Assembly (NCBI RefSeq): GCF_009829085.1
Contig: NZ_WUQY01000015.1
Span: 19,695 to 83,694 of the forward strand
Direction: 5' to 3'
DNA length: 64,000 nucleotides
Origin: Sphingobacterium bovisgrunnientis
GTDB lineage: Bacteria > Bacteroidota > Bacteroidia > Sphingobacteriales > Sphingobacteriaceae
The notes beneath the pieces are model-generated. The model did no database searches. It saw nothing but the letters and a program-made list of their open reading frames with translations, and had not been told where the DNA came from. A program made the translations under genes and the position numbers. The stretch's first letter is position 1. Every line of letters begins with the position of its first letter. Shown piece by piece: positions 18,012 to 27,300 of this stretch.

Positions 18012-19448
18012 TTATCTTCTGCTACGTTCAGAGCTGTTTCCGTTTCCTCCGCGTTGTGAAGTTCCTGCTGATCTACTGCTCGATGCAGGAGCAGAACGTT
18101 CTACACGTGGAGAAGATTGTCGCGCAACAGTCGTACTCGAAGATTGAGAACTACGCGTATGTGATGCTTGTTGCACTGGTGTGCTGCTTCTCACACTACG
18201 CTCTTGTGTTCTTTGCTCTCTTTGTGGTTGCGCACGCTCTTGACGTTGCGGTTGTGTTCTCTCCACTCGTGGTGCTTCTGTTCTTTCCACGCGTTGTGGC
18301 TGAGATCTCTCTACTCGTTGTTGTTGTTGTGGAGCTGAGTTTCTTGAATTTACAGATTCTCTGTTTTGTACATTACTGCGTTCACGATTCACACGGTTAT
18401 TATCTGTATTGTTGTTTGTTACCGGACTGCGCTCCACAGTTCTAGCACTTCTGTCCGTATTACGATTTACATTATCCGTATTTCTGCTGGACGTATTTCT
18501 TGGCGTGGTTTCATTCGTATTTCTATTAGTTACAGCACGCTCTTCTGTTCTGTTATTTCTATCACGAATAGTAGTGTTTCCATCGCTACCGATATGCAAT
18601 TCACGTTGCGCGCTTCTAGCTGCACTTCTGCTGTTGTCAACACGGTTCTCATTTCTATTCACTTCTCTAGAGTTTGTTGCAGATCTTCTTTCTGGAGATA
18701 CGGAGCGGCTTGTTTTTCTGTTATTATCGCGATCAGGTCTGTAAATAGATACACTTCTGTTGTCTATACGAGAAGCTCCTGGGCGGTCTGATTGTCTTAC
18801 GCTACGAACATCCACTCTTCTGCCAATAGCACGTTCTACATCTCTACGTGATGGACCTCCATAATAATGATTGTTATTCACTACATATGTATTGTTGATT
18901 ATAGTCGTTCTATTGTAAATGTTAGTACGTCCGTAATACGCATGTCTATGAAAATTGCGCGAGTAGATATGTCTTACAGGCGCAAAACACCATGCTGACA
19001 CCGGAATATGAATAGAAATGCTAACTCCTGAACGTGGCATCATTGGCGCCCAGCCATAATAGCCATTACCCGAACGCCAGTCTACCCATGCAGGTCCCCA
19101 TTCGTAGCCAGGAATCCATCCCCATCCCCGATATGAATTGTGTACCCAGCGACCATAATGAAAGGGAGCCCAACCCCATGCGTAATTAGACACCCATGTG
19201 TTGCCATATTCTGTCATTGTCCAATAGCCATTTGTGCTGTATGGTCTGAAATTTCTACCTTCGTTTGGATACCAAATATCCCCATAAGTAGGATCCATAT
19301 CCCAATCACCGTAAGGTGATAGTTCGTCATAAAATATATCTAATGAAACTTGTCCATATACTTGTGCTTTAGCATTGCTTAGGAACAAGATGCTGGAAAG
19401 TGCGATTACTATCGCGGACATGTAGTGGGTAAATTTCCAGTTTTTCAT
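18012..19448 (-). CDS. Secreted DUF6600-type protein with Arg/Ser/Gln-rich C-terminal tail
   Basis: 478 residues from ATG 19448 (MKNWKFTHYMSAIV...), which starts a signal peptide ending near ANA-QVY; the longer start at 19490 was not used. The N-terminal 40-170 region has repeated aromatic motifs such as YGDWDMDPTYGDIWYP, NYAWGWAPFHYGRW and GYEWGPAWVDWR, typical of DUF6600 proteins. From about residue 200 to the end it is low complexity: Arg, Ser, Asn, Gln, Thr, with tandem (Q/A)PRVERT-like units around 370-420. The tail is strongly basic. Function unknown; location is the periplasm or cell surface. Plus-strand ORFs over this gene are composition artefacts. Confidence 0.8.
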   Translation of the reverse strand: MKNWKFTHYMSAIVIALSSILFLSNAKAQVYGQVSLDIFYDELSPYGDWDMDPTYGDIWYPNEGRNFRPYSTNGYWTMTEYGNTWVSNYAWGWAPFHYGRWVHNSYRGWGWIPGYEWGPAWVDWRSGNGYYGWAPMMPRSGVSISIHIPVSAWCFAPVRHIYSRNFHRHAYYGRTNIYNRTTIINNTYVVNNNHYYGGPSRRDVERAIGRRVDVRSVRQSDRPGASRIDNRSVSIYRPDRDNNRKTSRSVSPERRSATNSREVNRNENRVDNSRSAARSAQRELHIGSDGNTTIRDRNNRTEERAVTNRNTNETTPRNTSSRNTDNVNRNTDRSARTVERSPVTNNNTDNNRVNRERSNVQNRESVNSRNSAPQQQQRVERSQPQRVERTEAPRVERTQPQRQERAQPQREQRTQERSVRSSTPVQQASHTRSSQSSSTTVARQSSPRVERSAPASSSRSAGTSQRGGNGNSSERSRR

Positions 19449-19759
19449 ATCGTATAATTTTAAATGTAAATATTCTCTTTTTGTAATCAATTTTGTGGGT
19501 ATGACAATGCGAAGAGGAAGATGGTTTAATTCGATGAAATATAATTGTGCATTTGTATCAACAAGTTGTAAATATTCGTTAAATATTTTTACGCAATAGG
19601 GATATTAATGTTTATTCGATGTCATTTAAAACAATTTATCGATTATTAGTATTTGTAATTTTAGCTATACATAAGAGCGGTCGCTTAAAAATTTGTACAT
19701 TTGCGCTATACTTTATGTATAGTACTTTTTAATTTATCTAATTCGTATAAGAAATATAA
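19449..19759. other. Intergenic region upstream of mlaE and the DUF6600 gene (divergent promoters)
   Basis: About 310 nt, AT-rich, between divergent genes. It holds the mlaE -7 box and, just after it, a small hairpin CTATAC (19706-19711) / GTATAG (19717-19722) that would lie in the mlaE leader. No small ORF or RNA gene is recognisable. No clear -7 box was found for the DUF6600 gene. Confidence 0.5.
19696..19703 (+). promoter_or_regulatory. -7 box of the mla operon promoter
   Basis: TACATTTG matches TAnnTTTG, 56 nt upstream of the mlaE ATG. Confidence 0.6.
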
Positions 19760-20533
19760 ATGGGAAGGAAAATCAATAATTTACTCCTCGAATTTGCTAG
19801 AATGCATCGCTTTTTGATGCGTTTTTTTCGCGAAGTTGTAAGTCCACCATTTGAGTTTAAGGAAATTATTAGACAATGTTATGAAGTTGGGTGGAAGTCT
19901 TTTCCATTGATTTCATTAACAGGTTTTATCGTAGGTTTTGTTTTCACAAAACAATCGAGACCGTCTCTAGAAGAATTTGGGGCAACATCTTGGTTGCCAG
20001 CTTTGATTTCAATTGCAATAGTTCGTGCACTAGCTCCCTTGGTTACAGCATTAATTGCGTCAGGTAAAGTGGGTTCACAAATTGGCGCTGAATTAAGTTC
20101 GATGAACGTAACGGAACAAATCGACGCGATGGAAGTTTCAGGTACAAATCCTTTCAAATTTTTGATTGTTAGCCGCATTATTGCCACAACGATAATGATT
20201 CCTGTATTGTGTTTTTATGTAGCGGGAATTGGACTCTTCGGTGGATACTTAAGCATTAGCGCAGTAGATGATTTGAGTTTGTTGAGTTTCTTTTCACAAG
20301 TATTCGATTCGATCCAAATGATTGACTTATTCGCAATGGTTTTACGCGCTGTGGTGTTTGGATTTACAATTGGATTTGCAAGTTGTTATGTTGGATATTA
20401 TTCCTCAAAAGGTACAGAGGGTGTCGGTAAAGCAGCCAACTCAGCTGTGGTTGCTTCTATGTTTATCGTCTTCATCGAAGAATTATTGATTGTACAACTT
20501 TTGGGTATTATTACACCTCTAATCACACAATAA
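19760..20533 (+). CDS. mlaE: MlaE-type ABC transporter permease
   Basis: 257 residues, five or so membrane spans. The core VGWKSFPLISLTGFIVGFV and the ALAPLVTALIASGKVGSQIGAELSSM block with its conserved E(L)..MNVTEQIDAMEV motif identify the MlaE/YrbE family. Together with MlaF and MlaD it moves phospholipids between inner and outer membrane. The stop codon overlaps the mlaF ATG by 1 nt. No MlaB or MlaC homologue is nearby, which is usual in Bacteroidota. Confidence 0.95.
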   Translation: MGRKINNLLLEFARMHRFLMRFFREVVSPPFEFKEIIRQCYEVGWKSFPLISLTGFIVGFVFTKQSRPSLEEFGATSWLPALISIAIVRALAPLVTALIASGKVGSQIGAELSSMNVTEQIDAMEVSGTNPFKFLIVSRIIATTIMIPVLCFYVAGIGLFGGYLSISAVDDLSLLSFFSQVFDSIQMIDLFAMVLRAVVFGFTIGFASCYVGYYSSKGTEGVGKAANSAVVASMFIVFIEELLIVQLLGIITPLITQ

Positions 20534-21306
20534 TGGAAAAAGCAAAATCGCATATAAATTATGACAACGCTGTAATTCATGTTGATGATGTAAGTAAATC
20601 TTTCGGCGATAGACAGATTCTACGAAACGTGGATTTGAAATTGTTTGAAGGCGAAAATTTAGTGGTTTTAGGTCGTTCTGGAACAGGTAAATCTGTGCTT
20701 ATAAAATTGATTTCTGGTTTATTGAAGCCAGATTCGGGCACGATTAATGTATTGGGCGAAGTTGTGAATGATCTGAAAGAACGTGAATTAATGCAATTGC
20801 GCTTGAAAATTGGCTTTTCATTTCAGAATAGTGCGCTGTACGATAGTATGACAGTGCGTGAAAATTTAGAATTTCCACTTGTTCGTAACAAACGTAATCT
20901 TTCTCGCGCAGAGATTAACCGTGAGGTGGAAGATGTATTGGAAGGAGTAGGATTATCTCAAGCTATTAACCAAATGCCGTCTGAACTTTCTGGTGGTCAG
21001 AAAAAAAGGATAGGTATTGCACGTACATTGATTTTAAGACCTGATATCATGCTGTATGACGAACCTACAGCGGGTTTGGATCCGATCACATGTTTAGAAA
21101 TTAATACGTTGATCAACGAAGTGCAGCAACGGTATAAAACTTCTTCGATTATCATTACCCACGATTTGGCTTGTGCTAAAATGGTAGGTGATCGCATGGT
21201 GATGTTATTGGATGGCCGATTTGAAAGGCAAGGAGCTTTCTCCGAAATATTTGATACGGATGATGAACGTGTCAAACCGTTTTATGATTATAATTTTATA
21301 GTGTAA
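20533..21306 (+). CDS. mlaF: MlaF-type ABC transporter ATP-binding protein
   Basis: 257 residues. ATPase of the Mla-type lipid transporter. Walker A GRSGTGKS (about 44-51), signature LSGGQKKR, Walker B ILRPDIMLYDEPT and the switch His in ITHD are all present. A C-terminal helical extension ends in FYDYNFIV. Overlaps mlaE by 1 nt and is 10 nt before mlaD, so it is a three-gene operon. Confidence 0.95.
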   Translation: MEKAKSHINYDNAVIHVDDVSKSFGDRQILRNVDLKLFEGENLVVLGRSGTGKSVLIKLISGLLKPDSGTINVLGEVVNDLKERELMQLRLKIGFSFQNSALYDSMTVRENLEFPLVRNKRNLSRAEINREVEDVLEGVGLSQAINQMPSELSGGQKKRIGIARTLILRPDIMLYDEPTAGLDPITCLEINTLINEVQQRYKTSSIIITHDLACAKMVGDRMVMLLDGRFERQGAFSEIFDTDDERVKPFYDYNFIV

Positions 21307-21316
21307 TATATTAATA

Positions 21317-22300
21317 ATGAGTGCTTCAGAAAATAAAAGATCGTTAATAGTAGGGCTTTTTGTTTTTATTGGATTAATAATTTTGGTTGCAGGTATACTT
21401 GTAATGGGTACACAGCAAAACAAATTTAGTAAAAACCTAAAAGTAACTTCATATTTCAAGGATGTTAAAGGACTTAAAGTTGGTAACAATGTTTGGTTTT
21501 CAGGTGTGAAAGTCGGTATTGTTAAAGAGATAGCTTTCGAAGGAGTTGAAAATGTGCGTGTAACAATGAATATTGAGGAGAAAAACAGTCAATTTATTCG
21601 TAAGGATGTATTGGCGACTTTGGGCTCTGATGGTTTGATTGGAAATTCGATCATTAGTTTGGTAGGTGGTAATGCTCAGACTCCACAAATTCAAGAAGGA
21701 GATGTCTTAAAAACGGGTTCAAGTGGAGGCATGGAGCAAATGATGGGTATGTTGCAAGAAAATGGAGCTAATCTATCCGTTATTACACAAAACTTTGCTA
21801 AACTTTCTCAACAAATGGTGGATGGAAAAGGTACAGTGGGTGCTTTAATGACTGATGACGCGATTGCGACCAATTTGAAAACTTCTGTACAATCCATGAA
21901 TAAGGTTATGACTGATGCAAGTGTTGCGGTTAATAATTTAGTAGCGTTGACTCAAAAATTAAACAACGATCAAGGTCTTATCCATGATTTGACTACAGAC
22001 ACAAAAGTTTTTGCGTCGTTGCGTGATGCAGCCGCACAGTTACAAGGTGTGACACAAACAGCAAATGCTTTGGTGGAGAACTTAAATCAAACTTCTTCTC
22101 GTCTGAACGATAAAGATAACGCAATTGGCGTATTGACGAATGACCCTGCAGCAGCGCAAGAGATCAAACAAATATTAAGAAATTTGAATACAAGTACGGA
22201 GAAGCTTGACCAAAATATGGAAGCTTTACAAAGCAACTTTTTATTCAGAGGATTCTTCAAAAAGAAAGAAAAAGAAGAGCAAAAGGAAGTAGTTAAGTAG
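21317..22300 (+). CDS. mlaD: MlaD/MCE-family substrate-binding protein
   Basis: 327 residues with an N-terminal span (about 8-30) and an MCE domain (about 38-118, GLKVGNNVWFSGVKVG...). The rest is a long helical region with repeated N-L-N-T motifs (about 150-310) and a Lys/Glu-rich C-terminus. MCE proteins form hexameric rings that carry lipids through the periplasm. The helical tail is expected to reach into the periplasm. Third gene of the mla operon. Confidence 0.92.
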   Translation: MSASENKRSLIVGLFVFIGLIILVAGILVMGTQQNKFSKNLKVTSYFKDVKGLKVGNNVWFSGVKVGIVKEIAFEGVENVRVTMNIEEKNSQFIRKDVLATLGSDGLIGNSIISLVGGNAQTPQIQEGDVLKTGSSGGMEQMMGMLQENGANLSVITQNFAKLSQQMVDGKGTVGALMTDDAIATNLKTSVQSMNKVMTDASVAVNNLVALTQKLNNDQGLIHDLTTDTKVFASLRDAAAQLQGVTQTANALVENLNQTSSRLNDKDNAIGVLTNDPAAAQEIKQILRNLNTSTEKLDQNMEALQSNFLFRGFFKKKEKEEQKEVVK

Positions 22301-22321
22301 GTAATTCTTTTAAAAATTATA

Positions 22322-23017
22322 ATGTCTGTAATTACAGAAAATGATGTCATATTCGAAGACAATCATTTAATAGCAATAAACAAGCGCGGTGGTGACATCG
22401 TTCAAGTGGATGATTCGGGAGATAAGTCACTTGAAATAATGGTCAATGAATTTTTGACTAAAAAGTATAACAAGCCGAATGGTGCTTTTGTAGGTGTTAT
22501 TCATCGACTAGATCGCCCCGTGAGCGGTATGATTTTGCTGGCGAAAACCAGTAAATCGTTGGATCGTATGAATAAGGCTTTTCACGACCGCAAAGTTCAA
22601 AAAACTTATCTTGCTATAGTACGCGAACGTCCGCCTCATAAAGCAGGGAAATTGACCAATTGGTTGTTGCGTGACCGGAAGAAAATGGTGACAAAAGCGT
22701 ACGATAGGGAAGTTAAGAATGGTAGCTATGCAGAATTGGATTACGAAATTGTAGGTCATTTAGATGGATATTATTTGTTAAAAGTAACCCCGTTGACTGG
22801 ACGCACACATCAGATTCGTTGTCAATTGGCTTATATGGGATGTCCAATTGTTGGTGACAATAAATATGGCTATCCACGTGGTTCACTTCGTCGTACAATC
22901 TGTCTTCATTCGCGTTCTTTAGCATTTGCACATCCAGTGAAGGAAGAAGAAATGTTGATTGAAGCTCCTTTGCCTGTAGATGGCTTTTGGGAGAAATTTA
23001 ACGTGTTATTGAAATAG
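22322..23017 (+). CDS. RluA-family RNA pseudouridine synthase
   Basis: 231 residues. Core motif HRLDRPVSGMILLAKT carries the catalytic Asp; the GRTHQIRCQLAYMGCPIVGDNKYG block is family-typical. There is no S4 domain at the N-terminus, unlike RluC/RluD. It isomerises uridine in rRNA or tRNA; which site is not readable. 21 nt after mlaD, so it may be read from the same mRNA. In other Bacteroidota a similar gene sits near ddl and PASTA genes. Confidence 0.9.
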   Translation: MSVITENDVIFEDNHLIAINKRGGDIVQVDDSGDKSLEIMVNEFLTKKYNKPNGAFVGVIHRLDRPVSGMILLAKTSKSLDRMNKAFHDRKVQKTYLAIVRERPPHKAGKLTNWLLRDRKKMVTKAYDREVKNGSYAELDYEIVGHLDGYYLLKVTPLTGRTHQIRCQLAYMGCPIVGDNKYGYPRGSLRRTICLHSRSLAFAHPVKEEEMLIEAPLPVDGFWEKFNVLLK

Positions 23018-23060
23018 TTTTCTTACACAATTTTGATATTTAATTAGTTACCTTTGAGGT

Positions 23061-23318
23061 ATGAAATTATTCCGAATTCTTCTTATTTGTTTTACACTTT
23101 CAGTAGGTTTAACTACAATTCCGACCAAGGTAGTTGCCCAATGCGCTATGTGTTCGTTAAATGCAGAAAATAGTACACAAAATGGCAATACGCAAGGTAA
23201 AGGGTTAAACAACGGAATACTTTTTTTACTTGCCGCGCCTTTTCTAATTGGCGGAGGCGTAGCAATTCTATGGTACAAGAAATTTCGTCATAAAGAAACA
23301 AAGTCTCCTATATTTTAG
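23061..23318 (+). CDS. Small exported membrane protein with CAMC motif
   Basis: 85 residues. A signal peptide (about 1-28, ending VVAQ) is followed by CAMCSLNAENS, a short polar part and one hydrophobic segment (about 55-74), then basic residues KKFRHKET. The cysteine pair just after the cleavage site could bind metal or form a disulfide. I do not recognise an established function; similar short proteins occur in Bacteroidota. The stop codon lies in the terminator hairpin. Confidence 0.6.
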   Translation: MKLFRILLICFTLSVGLTTIPTKVVAQCAMCSLNAENSTQNGNTQGKGLNNGILFLLAAPFLIGGGVAILWYKKFRHKETKSPIF

Positions 23319-23329
23319 GAGACTTTGTT
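23297..23329 (+). terminator. Terminator overlapping the stop of the small membrane protein
   Basis: 12-bp perfect stem AACAAAGTCTCC (23297-23308) with its complement at 23318-23329 and a 9-nt loop. It covers the stop codon of the preceding gene and stands before the convergent DUF4286 gene. Confidence 0.75.
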
Positions 23330-23351
23330 GTTATTTGGTTGCGCTAAAATG

Positions 23352-23636
23352 CTAGATGTATTTCATTGTACTATCAAAAAGAAATGCTTTTTCCAAATGA
23401 TTCGTTGCAATATGCGATTGAAGAATTACTAATTTTTCTTGTTGGAAAGTTGGTATTTCTGAAGGGTTTTCAAAGATCAATTGCACACAATATGTATGCC
23501 CTTCATGTGGGGAATCTAATAATTTCAAAAACTTAGCTTGCGCGGGAAGTGTATTTAACCAATTGTCTTTCACCCATTGAATCAAAATCTCGTGTCGATC
23601 ATTGTCGACGATAATAGATATGTTGTATAGATACAT
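23352..23636 (-). CDS. DUF4286 family protein
   Basis: 94 residues, no signal peptide, single small domain: MYLYNISIIVD...HEILIQWV...LLDSPHEGHTYCVQLIFE. This matches DUF4286, a family widespread in Bacteroidota with ferredoxin-like fold and no known function. It points toward the mla operon terminator and is divergent from the S9-like gene. Confidence 0.85.
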   Translation of the reverse strand: MYLYNISIIVDNDRHEILIQWVKDNWLNTLPAQAKFLKLLDSPHEGHTYCVQLIFENPSEIPTFQQEKLVILQSHIATNHLEKAFLFDSTMKYI

Positions 23637-23738
23637 GCTACAAAGTTAGGAATTGAAGACTAATAAGCTGTAAAATTAAGGTTGCAATTGTTAAAATATG
23701 TTAGAAAATTACTTTATTTGAATAGAAGTCGAGGTTTT

Positions 23739-25619
23739 ATGAACATAAAGGTGTTATTCAGGTGTGTGCTTTTATCAATATCATTATTGGTAATGAGTTG
23801 TGGTGGCAATGTTCACGATCAACACATTCCAATTGAAGATTTTTTTGACAAACCTGATCATACTAGTTTTAAGATATCTCCAAATGGTAAGTGGGTAGCA
23901 TATTTAGGTTTAGAAGATCACTGCAAAAATATTTTTATTCTTAATCTAGAGCATCCCGATTCTTCAAAACAGCTTACCTACCAAAATAGCATGAATGTGC
24001 AGTATTATTTTTGGGCAACCGATAATACTATCGTCTTTTCAAATGCACAATCTTATCAGGATAGCTTGCGTCTCTATACCGTTGATATTCATTCTGAAAA
24101 GATTAATACACTTTTAAAACCAGCTAAACACAGCATAAAGTGGCTTTCTCCTTCCACAGCCTTTGATGGTCATTTGTTAGCTCAAATGAATAGGAGAGAT
24201 TCTACTGTCATTGATTTATACCGCATTCCGCTGAATGGCGATGAACCTATTTTGGTTGATAAGAATGTACATAATTTCAATGAGTGGTTTGTATCATCCG
24301 ACGGTAAGGTGCGGTTGGCTATATCTAGCGATAGTGTCGAAGACAAACTTTGGTACAGGGAAGAGGAAGGGCTACCTTATCAAAATGTATTAGAGACAGA
24401 CTTTTCTTCGATGATATATCCATTGGGTCCTGTTAACAATTCTAAGCATACTATTTATGCTTTATCCAATAGAGGACGTGATAAGATAGCTGTCGTTAAC
24501 TTAAATTTGGAGAATGGAGAGGAAACGATTTTGGCGAGCAATAATGAAGTTGATTTGAATGCAGAAGGCTATTCTTTCACGCGCCAAGAAGTATTATTTT
24601 CTACAGCTTTTTCCAAAAAGAAAGAAACGATTATTTATAACACGGAGTTGAAAAATATTTACTCAAAAATTTCTGCTCAATTCGAAGGTAATAGTGTAGA
24701 TATAATGGATGTAGATAGTGCGTTCAATACAGTACTGTTTAAAACCTATACTGATACACATCCAGGTGGTATTTATTATTATTACAAAGGAAAAATTAGG
24801 GAACTAACACCGTTGAATCCTTCGTTGCGTGACAAGCAGCTTTCTCCTATGGAGGAAGTAACTTTTGACTCACGGGATGGCAAAAGCATAAAGGGGTATA
24901 TTACGTATCCGTTAAAAAAACTAGATAAATACCCAGTGGTGGTATTGGTACACGATGGCCCAAATAGACGTGATGTGTGGGGGTTTAATTCGGAAGTTCA
25001 ATTTTTGGCCAATAGAGGGTATGCTGTTTTTCAGGTCAACTACCGTGGCTCTATAGGTCTAGGAAAAGACTTCTACGTTTCGGGATTCAAGCAGTGGGGT
25101 GGAGAAATTCAGAACGATATAAATGATGGTGTGGCATGGTTGATTCATACTGGTATTGCGGATAAGGAGCATATTGCTATCATGGGTACTGGATTTGGCG
25201 GTTATTCTGCACTATACGCAGCTTGCTTTAACCCAACGATGTACAAATGTGCTATTTCTTCTTCGGGTTATATTAATTTGTTTACTTATTTTAAAGAATT
25301 GCCTCCTTATTACAATTCATACAAACAATTGTATTATAAAATAATTGGAGATCCACAGAAGGAGTACGAGCTATTTAAGGCTATCTCACCTCTATTTCAT
25401 ACCGAAAAAATCAGAATGCCGATTTTGATGTTTCAAGGGGGAAAAGATCGTTATAATACAATGACAGATGTTAATCAATTTGTGCAGAAGTTGAAAAGTA
25501 ACAATGTGGATTTGCAATACGTATGGAAAGAAGACGAAAATAGAAAGTTCAAAAAGGAAGAAAATATTATTGAATTTTATCAAATAATAGAAACATTTCT
25601 GAAAGAGCAGATGAAATAA
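23739..25619 (+). CDS. S9-type prolyl-oligopeptidase-like lipoprotein lacking the catalytic Ser and His
   Basis: 626 residues from ATG 23739; the longer start at 23682 would bury the signal. Signal peptide with lipobox ends LLVMSCGG, so it is a lipoprotein. Domains: beta-propeller (about 45-370) and alpha/beta-hydrolase (about 390-626). The hydrolase fold is easy to follow: VHDGPNRRDVWG, QVNYRGSIGLGK, then MGTGFGGY where family members have MGGSYGGY, so the nucleophile Ser is Gly485. The acid is kept (Asp570 in GGKDRYN), but the catalytic His region EGHGF is NRKF, giving Arg602. The frame is otherwise intact. It overlaps the following sensor kinase by 1 nt. I infer a non-catalytic binding or sensor protein. 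Confidence 0.85.
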   Translation: MNIKVLFRCVLLSISLLVMSCGGNVHDQHIPIEDFFDKPDHTSFKISPNGKWVAYLGLEDHCKNIFILNLEHPDSSKQLTYQNSMNVQYYFWATDNTIVFSNAQSYQDSLRLYTVDIHSEKINTLLKPAKHSIKWLSPSTAFDGHLLAQMNRRDSTVIDLYRIPLNGDEPILVDKNVHNFNEWFVSSDGKVRLAISSDSVEDKLWYREEEGLPYQNVLETDFSSMIYPLGPVNNSKHTIYALSNRGRDKIAVVNLNLENGEETILASNNEVDLNAEGYSFTRQEVLFSTAFSKKKETIIYNTELKNIYSKISAQFEGNSVDIMDVDSAFNTVLFKTYTDTHPGGIYYYYKGKIRELTPLNPSLRDKQLSPMEEVTFDSRDGKSIKGYITYPLKKLDKYPVVVLVHDGPNRRDVWGFNSEVQFLANRGYAVFQVNYRGSIGLGKDFYVSGFKQWGGEIQNDINDGVAWLIHTGIADKEHIAIMGTGFGGYSALYAACFNPTMYKCAISSSGYINLFTYFKELPPYYNSYKQLYYKIIGDPQKEYELFKAISPLFHTEKIRMPILMFQGGKDRYNTMTDVNQFVQKLKSNNVDLQYVWKEDENRKFKKEENIIEFYQIIETFLKEQMK

Positions 25620-27295
25620 TGGCTAAGATAGATTCGAGATATAGAAAGAACTTTGGCTTATTAATAGTCTTTCTTTTATTTGTTACTTTGTTGTTTGTAA
25701 TTTCTGTGTTTTTTGCGCGTACAATTACAACTAATTTTGTCCAAACAGATTTCAATAACCGTAAAACTGAAGTTTTTGATGAAACCATAAGTGATTTCAA
25801 TGAGTTTTTTCAGGAGAAAATTCCCGAAGTAGCTTATTATCAGGGTTTCATGGATTCTGTGCAAGCAAAGGATTTTTCGAATTCAATATTACGTAGATAT
25901 CCATTCGTGCAGAAAATAGATTTCTCGGATATTGTCTTTACCAATAGCGATACGATCGAACGCCAAATGCGAATTGGCAATCTTGGTGCTTCTGCCAAAT
26001 CGAGTTATCAATACCAACTTACTTCGGATTACAAATTACAAAGTAGAAAACAGGTTTCTAGCAGTGATTTATCTTCCAACGAGGAGCTTTACAGTATTTT
26101 CTTAAAATTGTGTACCTATCTCGGTCGAGATAAAATTGATAGCGCACGTATCTCCAATACCGAAGTTTACAAACTTTTTTACAATATTCAACCTGGAAAG
26201 ATTTCATATATGAATATTCCGAGAATGACTGATATTTTGTCGTTCCGCAATATGATGGTAGATGATAAATTTCAAGAATCCAATTACGAACAGGATTTTT
26301 ATGTGTTTTATATCTCACCTACGAAAATTCAAGTCAAAAATAAGTACCGAAATCTATACGAACACATAAGTATAATGCCCGTAGTGGATCAATATTCTCT
26401 AAGTGAAGAAGCTTATTTGAAAACTGAAATCGCTCTACCTGGTGCTTTGTCTGATTATAAATTGCAATTTGAAACATCGCAAAGTCATTTCACCAAGGAA
26501 ATTAACAAGTGGTTTTTTCCTGTAGTAGGTATTTTAGTTTTAATCTACTTGATTTTACTTTTGATTGGTTATTTGATTTATCGCAATGTGTTGATTAATA
26601 ATAGGATGTTTCAGTTGCAGTATGATTTCATCAATAACCTCACTCATGAATTCAAAACTCCAGTTAGTGTAATTAAAATTGCGGGCAATAATATTAAAAG
26701 TGCAGAGCAGATTAGTGATGCCGAGCGCGCGATGTATGGGCGTATTTTGGATCAAGAAGCGGATAAGCTCAACAGCTTAATGAATAAGTTGCTTTCTTTT
26801 GCACAAATTGAAAATAAATCTATTAAATTCAACGGAGAGTTTATAGATTTAAACGAGTTTTGTCAGCATGTATTTGAATCTACTCGAATCAAATATCCAG
26901 ACTTACAACTTTTGGATAGTGTGGAGGTAAAGGATGAAATATATGCGGATCCAGTATTGTTAAACTCTGTTTTTCAAAATCTGATAGACAATGCGTACAA
27001 GTATTCAAACCCGACGAATCGGTTTTTGGAAATAAAAGTGGAACAAACTAAGAAAAATTTTGTTATTTTATTCAAAGATCGTGGGATAGGTATAGATAAG
27101 AAAGAATTTAATAGTATTTTTAAGAAATTCTATCGAGTCAAGAATCAATTTAACCAACAAGGTAGTATAGGATTAGGCCTGGCGTTTTGTAAGGAAATCA
27201 CCGAATTCATGGGTGGTGAGATTAAAATAGAAAGCGAACTTAATATAGGTACATCATTTACATTGATATTTCCTATAGAAGTGAAAAATGTATAA
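25619..27295 (+). CDS. Transmembrane sensor histidine kinase
   Basis: 558 residues: span at about 12-33, a large extracytoplasmic sensor region (about 34-298), second span (about 299-323), then HisKA with H-box NLTHEFKTPVSV, N-box NLIDNAYKYS, and the GLGLAF ATP-lid. No HAMP domain is obvious, and no receiver. The stop codon of the S9-like lipoprotein overlaps this ATG (TAATG), and the response regulator starts 5 nt later. The lipoprotein could feed a signal to this kinase; that is inference from coupling. Confidence 0.93.
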   Translation: MAKIDSRYRKNFGLLIVFLLFVTLLFVISVFFARTITTNFVQTDFNNRKTEVFDETISDFNEFFQEKIPEVAYYQGFMDSVQAKDFSNSILRRYPFVQKIDFSDIVFTNSDTIERQMRIGNLGASAKSSYQYQLTSDYKLQSRKQVSSSDLSSNEELYSIFLKLCTYLGRDKIDSARISNTEVYKLFYNIQPGKISYMNIPRMTDILSFRNMMVDDKFQESNYEQDFYVFYISPTKIQVKNKYRNLYEHISIMPVVDQYSLSEEAYLKTEIALPGALSDYKLQFETSQSHFTKEINKWFFPVVGILVLIYLILLLIGYLIYRNVLINNRMFQLQYDFINNLTHEFKTPVSVIKIAGNNIKSAEQISDAERAMYGRILDQEADKLNSLMNKLLSFAQIENKSIKFNGEFIDLNEFCQHVFESTRIKYPDLQLLDSVEVKDEIYADPVLLNSVFQNLIDNAYKYSNPTNRFLEIKVEQTKKNFVILFKDRGIGIDKKEFNSIFKKFYRVKNQFNQQGSIGLGLAFCKEITEFMGGEIKIESELNIGTSFTLIFPIEVKNV

Positions 27296-27300
27296 AATAT

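Noticed and set aside
18056..18791. Three plus-strand ORFs of 111-141 residues
   Set aside because: They lie over the Arg/Ser-rich tail of the DUF6600 protein; the open frames come from its codon composition and have no protein-like pattern.
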